Shown here one piece after another: positions 11,501-22,291 of a stretch of DNA of 64,000 nucleotides. The stretch lies in contig OW051497.1 in assembly GCA_932521035.1 (NCBI GenBank), forward strand, positions 12,338,001-12,402,000. The letters are read 5' to 3'. The notes under the pieces are model-generated. The model was not told the origin of the DNA, did no database searches, and worked only from the letters and a program-made list of their open reading frames with translations. Source of the stretch: Oscheius dolichura (taxonomy: Eukaryota > Nematoda > Chromadorea > Rhabditida > Rhabditidae). Numbering within the stretch: the stretch's first letter is position 1; every line of letters starts with the position of its first letter. The position numbers were made by a program, and so were the translations under genes.

Positions 11501-14500
11501 TAAATACTCTGAGAGACTTACGGGTGTCTGGTGGTGATGGTAGAGAAGAAATCTCTCCAAGGAAACCATATTCTCCATCTGCTGCTGTACCTCTCATGTG
11601 TAGTGCTAATACTTCGGAGCTGACGGACTGTGTTAACGGTGTAACTTCTCTATCGGATCTAAATATTACCCTATAGACAAAAAAAAAGCACAGCTATACC
11701 TAAATTCGGCAAGAAGAGTAGAGTGCAGGAAGGATGGAGAGGAATAGATTCTCAACGCGTCAGAGCGCCCTAGATCCACAGGAGAAGAATACAGTTTCAC
11801 TTGGAGGAACCGGAATGCTATTTTCCGGCCTTTTGAAGTAAAAACTTTTACGCAATCCACCGGATATGAATCATATTTGTAGTAGATCTTAAATAAAGTT
11901 GTAGATCGAATTTTAGAAAAGACTAACCAGTATTCGATTGGTGATTTCCACATGCTTCCCAGCTGCACACATATCCAACAGTCCATACATTTTGTAAGGG
12001 AAGTTTAGAGAAGCTTCAGGGGATTCTGCGTTGATGCTGGCTGCCTGCTGGTTGGCGGTAACCACAGAAATTCCTAATCCTCTATTGAATGTAACGTTTA
12101 CATGGTTCAATATCAATCGCTCGCTTGGTCCAAAAATCTAAAGGAGGTGGTAAAGAGGTAATGCATGGTTCATACCTGAATGGCATGAAGACTCGAATTG
12201 GTAACGTTAAGATGGTCGAATACAGGAGCACGATGGGTAACTTGTAGTGCTGCTTGCTGCCAGGAGTCGTTATGGCCTGAGCCGCCTCCAACTATTTCCA
12301 CATTTCGCAGAAGTGAAGGATCCCCTGCTTTGACATCATTCAGTTCGAGCTGTGGTGTTCCAAAGGTTATTCCACCCCAGTGTCCAATATATTGTCTGAA
12401 GCGGTAGTAGTAAAAGAGAATTTTGGAAAGCATACTCATTGAGAGATGTATTATAGCCACAGTAGATGTAATTGAAATGCTCGCTGTCCATACACATCCA
12501 TTCAGAATCATTGCCCGTCAGTCGCAGATTACACCTATAAAATGATTGAAAAAGGTTAGAGGCTTAGGTACTTGTCTAGTCGCGGTTCATCTCCTCGACA
12601 TTCCCTTGGTTCCATGTATGTCTTCACGATTCTCAGCTGAGGATTGTAGTCCCACCGAGGCGTCAGCCAGTGGTAGGCATTCATGGTAGGATATCCTAAT
12701 TCTCTGCAGACCACCTACAAAACATACTTCATAAAATTAACTACCTCTACTACCTGAGCATTTCTCATCGTAAACTGTCTGTCACAGGAAGCGATGTACT
12801 CTCCCGTCGTGGAGTTATAGATCTGGAGGAAACCGCTTCTCCCCTTGACAGAGCCATTATTCGTAAGAGATGCAGAAAACTTCTGATAGTAGGGATCATC
12901 CCGATACAACGCTGGGAACTTTTGGAAGACCGTGTCTGCTCTGGCTCGGTTAATGGCTCTTTTGTATCGCTGCTTCTCGAATTTCTTCTCTTCTGGGTGG
13001 ACGACGCTTCGTTTGTATCGCGTGCCTATCCTATTCCGGATCTGGTTAAATTCCGTGACGTTGATTGGTTTAAAGCGAATCGGTTCCCAATATGTTCCAT
13101 CGGCTATAATATCTCCCAGTACCAGAATCTCAACTCCTGGCCAAATGTGGACTTCAACTCCACGTTCAATGTGAAGGGTGGCTCCTGGCATAATTGTCAA
13201 ATCTCTTGTTATCATATATGGTCTTTCTGGTCTCCGGAAGTATGGGAATTTGTACCACCGTTCGTTCTCCAGGGTGAGATTCTTCGACTGCCACATTCGT
13301 CCTTTCAAATCTTCCGCTGATGGCTCTACTCTCGTTGCATTTGCCAATTGACCCTAAAGAAATAAAAAAGAATCTGTGACACGCTTACATGCTTTCCACG
13401 GTCCCTCCACCAAAAGTTGATAAACTGCTCCGGGGATACATAGTAAGGACTGAATTCTGCATGAGTATAGGTGTTTCGATCATCGATGTCAAAAATCCTT
13501 TGGGAAATCTCGGCTTCATTTCCAATTCCCCACCAATTGTGCGTCACATTCATGTAATCGTATACAGTATGATACTGAAGAACGGGCTCTTTGAATATTT
13601 TAATGTTAAAGCTTACCCGTGATCCTGAGATTAATTCGAAGTCTAGAAGTTTATTATTTAAGCGGTTGTAGTGAATTTCAGCTCTTTGAGACCCAAAGAC
13701 ACCGATAGCGTATGATCTTGGCCACATGTCCACGTAATCCTGGTTTGCCTGGAGCATTAAACCATATAAATAAAATTTTCGAATCTTACCTTGATAAAGT
13801 GATTGAATTCGAAATAGTTGTACTGGACGCGCACCGGAATGTACGCGCCTTGCAAAGCATGAGAGTTGATATCCATTTTAAACATCCAGTGGCCCTGAAT
13901 ACAGAAGCTTCTCCTTTACAGCAGTATCAATCCTACCCAGTTGTTCGTAAACCTATTCCTATCCATTACCACGTGTTTCTCCATCCCGCTCAAAGCCAAT
14001 ATTCCCGAGTCTCTTCTCGCATAGTTGTCCGTAAAATTATTCGATGAGATGTTGGCAAACGTGTAATATCCATCGAGTAGAATGCAAAAATTGTCATTAT
14101 ACTCAAAACGATTCTCAGTCATCTTAATACAGCCTTTTAAAAAATAATTGTGAAGGTCCTTACCCAAAATGAGTGTTTCTGCTTTGCTGTTAAGTCGTAG
14201 GTGTCCGGTAGCCTAACGGATATTCCACTGTTTGTGTTATTTGCAAAGGTGTTTGACCATAGATTCCAATGGAACACATTTGCCGAAGCAAAGAGATCCC
14301 TATGAGTTTCTATAACAGCACCAGTGTTCCCGACAACGGAACAGTTGTCAAAGTGGTAGGTAATCTGAAGGGGAATTAGTAAAACGTCTAATGGATTGAA
14401 TACCTCAGCTATAGGAGTTCCTGGTACTACTGCATGTTGAGGAGAGTGAATCCACAGTACAGCCTCAGAATTCCTTGTGAAATTAACCTGAACAAGCAAT

Positions 14501-17500
14501 AGTATACACTCAAAGTTAGTGTACCTTTTGCAGCCAGATCTTCTCATTGTTCCATCTATTTGTCAGTGTACCGTCGGCGAAAGAGAGATTACTGTAATGA
14601 ACAGCAGAAACGCCGTATTGGTTGTCTTCTACTCTGCTTTGGTACACATGAACAAATCTGTCCAAGTATTCTTGGGCTAAACACCAAAATAACAAGAGAT
14701 AAATTGTAACTTACAGTCAAGGAAGAGTATGAGAATTACGAGCCGTGGTACTCCGTAAGACCGTGTGTATCTCATAGTCATCTTATTCGAGTTGCTAACA
14801 ATTGGGAAGTAGATTTGATCACGTCTAGCGCTGTATGTTTTACCGCCAATGGCGTCGGTGAACCAGGCATCCTCATCGGAAATGTTCGAGGCAGGGTTTA
14901 CAATCTCAAAACAAGTAGATGAAAAGAAAATATGGGCAAAAAACCTGAACAGCTAGTTTGGAAGCTAGGCCGTACTCGAAACCGACAGCTTCTAATGTTA
15001 TTTCTTGGGTACACGGCTCTGCAGGCACTAAAAAGAACTGTGAGAAAAAAAAGAATGAAATTCTACCGATTGGGCATTCTTCTGTATACTTGGCCACTAG
15101 AAACTTCCGTTGGTTCAGCTGACTTTCAAAAACTTGGACATGATTGTGTTTTCTATTGGGAATGAGGTACACGTTGTTTGCTTCCAACTCTGGTTGTTCT
15201 TTCATATCCAGCCAAGAAACAATGTCATTTTGAAGAGAAGATGCTACAGATGGATTGTAGCGGAAGCCGGCTTGCCCACTATGAGTAACAGATACCTAAT
15301 AAATCATATCAAAAAGAAGAAAGAAGGTGCCAACCTCTTCCACTGTTATTCCAGCTGATCGTAAGTGGATTCCATTCCGTCGGTTGTTGTAAATCCTACT
15401 GTTCCTGATAGCCGGCTTCTTTGTCAAGTCGTTGTACACAATGTCTATTCCATTTTGATAGCTGTTCTACAACAAAATAGTTTACGGGAACAGGGAAAAG
15501 TTACCTTGACTTCGAGATTATGAAAGGTATGGTAGTTCCAGTCTATCTGTAATGCTGCAGAGAACTCGCTTGCTTTGAAATCAAACAGCCCAGCTTTATC
15601 AATAACCCAGTTGTTCATGGTTGTCTGTCCAGTTACAGTCGGCGGACTAGCCAGTAAGGAGTACCGCACCCCTGCCCATCGAGGCTCAGCACATCTAATT
15701 CCAACAACTTCTGTATCTCTGCATCCCGCAGCCACATTGTGTTTTACTCCATCGTGGCGACAATTGTTAACTTCCACCTAAAAGAAACTGAAATGAATAG
15801 AAAGTATCACCTACCTCATTCTCCTCACAGCGTAGGTTGTCCATTATCATAGGTAATTCTCCTTTAGGTGGGAAGATTCTCCAGTTCTCAAAGAATTCAG
15901 GATCCATAATCAGACCCAGCTGGTTGCACGCCATTCTAGCCATGGTTGCTGTCCAAGAACGGTTACAAACAGTCCCCCACTCTTCATGTACGAATACCTT
16001 TACCGGATTTAGTAAAATATAGGTAATGAGTTACCTCTAGTCGTCCTTCAGTCACTTGATCGTTGCCATCCTCATCCACTAAGCGAATATTGTTAACATG
16101 TGGTAGAACGAATGGAGCAGCTGTGAAGATGACCTGCTTCTCCTGACCAAAGAATTCCGTCCGAGATAGTTCTCCCTGCACCAACATTCCCACTCCATCC
16201 TTGAATTCCATAATGGAACCAGGAGCAATAGTGAGTTTAGCCCCGGGTACAACATGAAGATCGTCATTGACAGTATACCTAAAAATATTTTTTTATATGA
16301 ATAAAGATTAAAAATCTTACCGTCCTGGAGGAAGATCATGATTTTCGTAAATAGCTCCACCTAGTACAAAAGGTTGATCATCTCTACGAAACTCTCGGAA
16401 ATATTCTTGAACTCTTGTGATGTGAGGATTCCGCTGATTGCAAACTGCAGCATATGGGTCAACTTCGATCGATGCCAAGGAATATCGATAAAACTGTACA
16501 GGGTTTGATTAAAAATCGATAGTTTCCCTACCTGATCGAAGATTTTCCTATAGAATGCTGGCACACTAGGTGTCCCCCAATTGTTTTCCCTGGCGTCTAT
16601 CCATTTTGCATGAGCTGATAGCTCCGTCCCTATTTCAAATTCAGCTTGGGGATTTTTAAAGCAATTTCGATGAATACGTACATTACTGGAAGTAATTCTA
16701 TACAAAAATAGAGAGACAAAATACTAACCTGCTGGATACAACCAAAGCGGCATAGGATGAAGTACGCGGTCGTAAATACGGCGACGGATTGTAAACAATA
16801 TTCTCTCGAATCTATAACACCGAAAGATAGAGAATACCAAAGAAAAGTTTACTTCGTTCTGTTGGTTGAAATCAAGTCTCTGCATAGGGGCATCCTCATT
16901 TAAGCCAATGGAGATGATATATTTTCCTCTATTAAATTTGAACGCGTTCTTCGATATTGTAATATTGGATCCTAGCGGCCAGAGCCAAGGCTGTTCCGAG
17001 TTCTTGATCATCAACGCTGTATCATTATTATTTAAGAACTGGTTGCTACTGATCAAGGCGTGCATGTTCACAGCGGGTTGAATTCTTATCCCCATGCCGA
17101 GGTTGCCTGGAAAATACTGTAAAAACCAAAATAATGGGCATACCTTCAATTCTGTTTCCAGTAATGTCAACAAGGGTCCTTCCTGTATTCCATCCCTGGC
17201 AAGAATGCACTTCCAGTGCCGGATGATAGCGATTGTCCAAGAATTCTACCCAGTTCACTAACACCTACAATATTTTATTTTCTAAAAAATGCTGATAGAA
17301 TACCTTTGGTTCTATTCGCTTATTTGCAGAGAGACAGAAATTGCCAACAAGGAGTCCTCCCCACTCATTTCCAGAAACTAAGGTCGGCAAGTAGAAGATG
17401 TTGTTACTGGGCCTTCCTTTGAATATGAATTCAGTATGTAAGGCAAGAAATGGGGCAGAGTCATTGAAATGAAAAGCAGCTCCTAGAGATATATAAAATA

Positions 17501-20447
17501 AATAAAACAAAAAAATCCTACCTCGCCATCTGTTGTTCACAATCTTGGTTCCGTTGACAGTAACAGATCCTCCAGCAAAGGTTACATTCATTCCGTCTCC
17601 CCAATTATTCTCGATCCGTGTATCGTTCAACCAAATATCAGCAGCTCCTTGGGATACAAGAAAGCCAGCAATCCCTTGATTCTTAGAGAGGGTGACATTC
17701 GTCATGGCAGTTCTTTCCCGAATGTCCAAACATCTCACTCCATTTCCAGAATTCTCTGTTATTACCGTGTTGGTGATGTTCAAGCCGTAGTATGCTTTGT
17801 CTAAAATCAAAAGTAACTAAAGTAAGTTATTAATAAAACCTAAAACTGAGGCGTGTACTCGGAAGAGGATGTCAACATCTCCCTGAACGTATCCAACGCT
17901 ATTATCCGGCAGCTGGTGGTCGAGAGATAGGTACATGGGAAGTCCCGAGCTCCTAGAAGTGAAACAGAATAAAATGTTTAGAATATTCCTCACTTGACAC
18001 TCAAACTTTGTGGATAAATGCCGTCTTTTATAGGAATTCGGTATCTTTCTATTGCACAAGCTTGAAGATCGGAGGTAGCATCGCATACGACAAGTGAAGT
18101 TACAGAATTATCTCGGTTCCTACAATAAACTAAATTTATAATGCTAAATTAATCCTACTTGTTCTTTACAGATAGAAATTGCAAAGAGTAGGTGTACGGC
18201 AACCGAGGAGGTAGCTGCACTATCATCCAACAAGTCGGCGGAATACTCGGGTCGACGAGAGTCCCATTCATAAGGTGTGCAGCCAGCAGATGAGGAAAGA
18301 AATGCCCTGGATCTAGTCCGTGCTTCTCACACATATCAGCCCTCGGCAGTTCCTCTTCATACACTCCCAGAGAACGTTTCTCCCCTAAAGCTTATTGTCT
18401 TTGAAATCTTAGCGGGTAATGTTTCCCAGCAGAGCGATTTGTCGAGATAATTATCTCCCTGACATCAAGATCAATTGGTTTGTAATCGCAACGACCCTGA
18501 CAATCTGACAACTCACTTATTCCATGGGCTAAGAGGTTTGTTCCAATCTTCTGCTTGTACCATACACCATCGCCCCAGTTGCCTTCTATCCTTGTAAAAT
18601 TGACGAAGACTCTCCCGTCCGTCGTATTGTCCACCGCTATACCATGCCCTCGATTGAAGGAAAACGTCGAATTGGCTATAAGGACTGGACCACTCGTCTC
18701 GTAGAGATACATCCCGTCTCGAGCACTGTGTTCTATCCGCAACCCGTTCATTAACGGCGGCACTCCTTCTATCCATAAGGCAGACGTCACGTTCTTCGTT
18801 ACTGCATCGTAGCCAGCGTACATGATGTCGACAAATTCTAATCTACTAGTCGATTCTTTTTGAACTGCGACGAAGTCCGGATCAGAGTAGACATAATTAA
18901 AAGGAGAATTGAATATTTGAAGTCCTTTCCAATGGCGAGCCCATCCTTTGAAAGATGGCGGTCCCCAACAGACAAGACCCAAATCGTCTTCTCCCTAGAA
19001 TGCTAAAATATAAAAGAATTAAGCTGAAAATACTTGACACAGGTTTTCACTCATCCGAATTTTGTTCTGATCTTGTAGTCCAGCACAGTCCCAGAGATTG
19101 GTCGCTCCTGGATGACATCCCGGGGAAGGGAGAACAAAAGGATAGGTGTCGTTGTTCCGCCGGTACCATTTCCAAAAGCCTGAATATGCAAATGAGTTAA
19201 TCCTAAGCAGTCCTTTTGTCAGCCGTCCCTCATTCTCTAAGCAAACAGTGTTCGCCAGATGATTCTCACGGTTCCGATGCCCTCTCCGTGTTCCCAAGGT
19301 CTACTCGACGGAGCGATAATAACGATGGAAGGGAGAGTCTAATGGCTTGGCGGCCAAGGCAAAAACGCCGTGTAACAGAGCAAAAACAATGACTGTACGA
19401 GGTGATTGCGATGGCTGAGGTGGCACAATGTGAACGCCAAATGAAAAGGAAACAAAACAAAGCTGACCTCCGTCTCCAAAGCCCATTGATTTGCAAGCTG
19501 TCGAGGTATCAATGCTGGTCCAACTGAAAGGAAATAAATGAAACAAATTAGGAGGAACTCTTACTTTGTAACCATAGTACAGACGGATCTCCAGCGATCT
19601 CGAAATCGGGCTTGAAGCCTTCCCTAGAAAGAGCTTGTTAATATGAATGGAGATAACCTGCCTGTCTAACAGTCGGTCCATCAATGAGTCGAAATCCCGG
19701 CATCGTAGAATCATAGTCCAGTTGCTGTTGGTAGGGTAGCATTTCAATGTGGGCGAACTCATTTCCCTAAGAAGTGTTTGATAGTTCATTTCAGGGGATA
19801 CGATGTTATTCTTTTAGAGAATCAGATATCCGATATCTGGAACCCGTCGCTTGTCGCGTATTCGCGTTCCCTCTCATAGTATGCAAATAGACACCAGAGG
19901 CAGACCCGTGTTTGAACAAAGCAGTATAGAAAAGGCAGCATAAAGCATAAATTCTCTTTAAATTCTCTCTTTCTGCCGACAATGCCCGCCACTTTTCTGA
20001 GAGCTCTCCAGATTTTTTCAGTCTCCTTCATGGTGACTCAAAACAAACGGATGGTTGTATGCAAACTGATAAGTTGATAACATATTCAAAATGTGGCGCC
20101 TTATCCCATAAGAGAAAATGTGGAAACTCACAATGGCCCAGATGGAACCCTTGACTTTGAGGCCTACGCCGGTATCGAAATAGATTTGTACTCCAGTTTC
20201 TATAGTGAGAGTAGCTCCAACCTGACCAGGATAAGATTTTTAGGAATAGACACAGTGCTACCTCGACAATCAGATCCTCCATGACCCTGTAGGGAGAGTT
20301 GCGAAAGAATAGCGTCGCATTGTTGGAATAAACTCCTTGCAGGACATTTTTAACTCGTTGCCGCGGTTGGGTGACTCCTTCGTGCTCCACCTGGCCCTGT
20401 GGAAGGGCCAGGGGTAAGATGTAAAGAAGGAGAAACAACTGGTTCAT
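8550..20447 (-). CDS. Bark beetle/Anakonda-like tricellular junction protein
   Basis: Large type I membrane protein, roughly 3,000 residues, encoded by dozens of exons split mostly by 36-50-bp introns. In Drosophila the family builds tricellular septate junctions. Start ATG at 20447 opens a signal peptide (MNQLFLLLYILPLALPQG). Exons 20262-20447, 20132-20221 and 19662-19766 lead into an SRCR domain (about 18940-19650; GRLQARFRDRWRSVC, ACKSMGFGDGG, LGLVCWG). Beta-helix-type repeats with many N-glycosylation sites and NNWGDG/NRGHGI motifs fill about 18900-10320. A C-type lectin domain follows (10275-9828: CPAGWF, WIAGAAVP, VNCNNLMPFVCE), then one membrane span (9751-9680) and a proline/serine-rich cytoplasmic tail ending VVETSM at 8550. 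Last exons: 9609-9792, 9444-9569, 9194-9406, 8702-9153, 8550-8662. Oddities: an in-frame TAA at 18392-18394, a 288-bp intron in the SRCR domain, and a probable GC-AG intron at 19624-19661. Middle exon boundaries were only partly traced. Confidence 0.85.
18385..18516 (-). other. 132-nt optional intron/exon segment with in-frame stop (Bark-like gene)
   Basis: Between a strong donor (GTGAGT at 18516) and an acceptor (CTTTAG ending 18385) lies a segment of exactly 44 codons that reads in frame with both neighbours and is coding-like (SELSDCQGRCDYKP...), but ends in TAA at 18392-18394. Spliced out, the long membrane protein continues; retained, translation ends soon after the SRCR domain and first beta-helix repeats. 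No alternative GT donor in phase removes just the stop. Confidence 0.5.
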
Positions 20448-20776
20448 TGCATTTCGACCTGAAATCTGTCGAGATTGAGATATGTTAAGACAAAGGCCCC
20501 GGGGAAGTCGATATGACAGAAAAACTGCCAGAAAAAGCAAACAGATCTCTGTAGACACAGCAAAAGTCTTGGATAGCCAATGGGATTCTTTGAAAACCGA
20601 CACTTTTTCATTGGCTTCGTGTTCGTTTTTGTGTGAATAGGGCTCTACGGGTCAGCTGATTTTAGACCGCGGAAGCAAACACACTCGAAAATTGGCATGG
20701 GAACACTTTTTTGACCATTAATGATCTACAGTTTAGGTTTGATGGTCATAAAACTGACGGAAGTGGTAAACAACAA
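20448..20776. other. Upstream region of the Bark-like gene
   Basis: No ORF with coding character beyond antisense noise; it presumably holds the 5'UTR and promoter of the gene starting at 20447. Confidence 0.4.
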
Positions 20777-21082
20777 CTATTTTACAGTAGTTACTATAGT
20801 GTGGGAGGGCGGGAGGGCGGGAATAGTAAAAGTGACAAAGAAAGAAGTTAATAATCGGTGAGTCAGTAGAAAAAAGACGATGCCGAAGATGAAGCACGGG
20901 TCGACAGTGTCTGAATCATGCTCAGGTGAGTCGCTATCGTATTGATTGTTCGTTTGTGTGCTTTGGGGGCGGGCTGCGACTGACCAGTGCCATAGTGACC
21001 TGAAGAGGCCTTGGAGGTAATCCGCTACTGTGCCCTCCACAGATCCTACAGTCCCTCGCCCATTGCCACCTTTGTCAGCCAT
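20777..21082 (-). CDS. Possible small single-span membrane protein, 101 aa
   Basis: An uninterrupted ATG-to-TAG frame gives a protein starting MADKGGNGRGTVGSVEGTVA, with an acidic/polar middle (YDSDSPEHDSDTVD, about residues 55-68) and one hydrophobic stretch (PCFIFGIVFFLLTHRLLTSF, about 69-88). The layout of soluble N-terminus, acidic patch and C-terminal anchor looks like a real microprotein, but no family is recognised. The final 15 residues look non-coding, so the true C-terminus may be spliced. It lies immediately upstream of the Bark-like gene on the same strand. Confidence 0.35.
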   Translation of the reverse strand: MADKGGNGRGTVGSVEGTVADYLQGLFRSLWHWSVAARPQSTQTNNQYDSDSPEHDSDTVDPCFIFGIVFFLLTHRLLTSFFVTFTIPALPPSHTIVTTVK

Positions 21083-21414
21083 CTTTATCGGCACCGGGTA
21101 TCCTGGCCTCCGTAAATGGCCTCCGGTGACCTCCTAAGCGGGGATGTGACGACCTCCCTATGAAATAACAGCTGACCCACAATTAGAATGACAATGACAG
21201 TAAACAGAGACGAGTGCGGGGCCTGCTGAAACCATAAAATTACCGGAATGAATGAAGAAGAGCATAGGCCTGAATATTTTACCTTCATCCGTGTTCGTGC
21301 TCTGCAAAAATGAATCATTTGAGGAAGAATCACGCCCATTTCCGTCAAAGCAGTTGCCCAAGTGAGCAACAACATCTACTGAGGTCCCATATGTTGTCAA
21401 CCTTCTCTTTTTGC

Positions 21415-21422
21415 TATATAAA
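21415..21422 (+). promoter_or_regulatory. TATA-box-like element
   Basis: TATATAAA, followed about 270 bp later by the small plus-strand ORF at 21692. No initiator was identified, so the assignment is tentative. Confidence 0.3.
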
Positions 21423-21691
21423 GCCTAAATCAGGCCAGGAGCGAGCAGTCGTCAGACTCTCTCCTTCCGCTTCGTGTTAAATCCATTAATATGCAATCTA
21501 GACGTTGCCACGACGACGTCAAACTTATGACTACCGAAAGAGATTTCCCCCTGGCTAATCTCCCGAAACCTTTGCTCCTATTATTACCACTTTATGACCA
21601 CGCCCAATGAGCACAAATGGGCTCCGCCTCATGTCACACTTTTCGTTCTGTTCGCGCTTCATCTAAAGCAAATAATCCTTTGCTTGCAGTG

Positions 21692-21850
21692 ATGGAACCT
21701 CATAAATTCAACACCTTTCTCCTGGTTATCTTGTTAATGTGCCTGCTTGGCGCTGCGGTGGCTATTCTTTCCCTCCTGGTGCAGCCTCCCCTCAAGAAAT
21801 TGAAGCAGAGATATTTCCCTGGAGAACAAGAGTACGAGCTGATAGTCTGA
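21692..21850 (+). CDS. Possible 52-aa single-span microprotein
   Basis: The ATG lies 2 bp after an acceptor-like TTTGCTTGCAG. The peptide has a short polar N-terminus (MEPHKFNTF), one strong hydrophobic span (LLVILLMCLLGAAVAILSLL, about residues 10-29), then a basic stretch (KKLKQR) and a C-terminus EYELIV. A span followed by basic residues fits a small type I or III membrane protein. No homologue comes to mind. The TATA-like element at 21415 could serve it through an upstream non-coding exon, but no convincing donor was found. Confidence 0.3.
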   Translation: MEPHKFNTFLLVILLMCLLGAAVAILSLLVQPPLKKLKQRYFPGEQEYELIV

Positions 21851-22291
21851 CTTCTCCCTGTACAACTGTAGTCATATTGTGATCTCCCCTCACCGGTAAT
21901 GCCATTGATCTCAAATTTTCTATCCCAGTAAACTTCCAAAGTCCATTTCTTTCACATTTGAAAAGTGTAAACGCCAAGGGCCTCAAAACAGGAAGGGTGT
22001 TGGTTTTCACCATTTCGATTTCACACTTCATATTTGATGCCAACAGATGCTAATGTCTCGTACGTAAGTTGCAATCGCGGCTGATCTATTCCGCCAACTA
22101 AGGACTTCATTAGCACCCGAGCGGCTTGATTTGCGCTGCGGCGCAGTACACTCCGGAACACATTGTCAACGGAAGAAATTGTTTACTTGAGCATCTCTAT
22201 GGGCATCTATCACGATGCATACTCGTTGTATATGTATATCACATAGCTGAGGTAATCCTAAATCCAGTAGAAATCGGTGGCAGACCAGCTG
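21851..22291. other. Intergenic, 3' side of VPS39
   Basis: Contains the presumed 3'UTRs of the flanking genes; no coding feature seen. Confidence 0.4.

Noticed and set aside
12922..13320. 132-codon plus ORF inside the Bark-like gene
   Set aside because: Antisense of a clear beta-helix exon on the minus strand.
19266..19496. Minus ORF read as a continuation of the SRCR exon
   Set aside because: Joining 19468 directly to 19179 rebuilds a perfect SRCR core; the ORF sequence fits no SRCR position.
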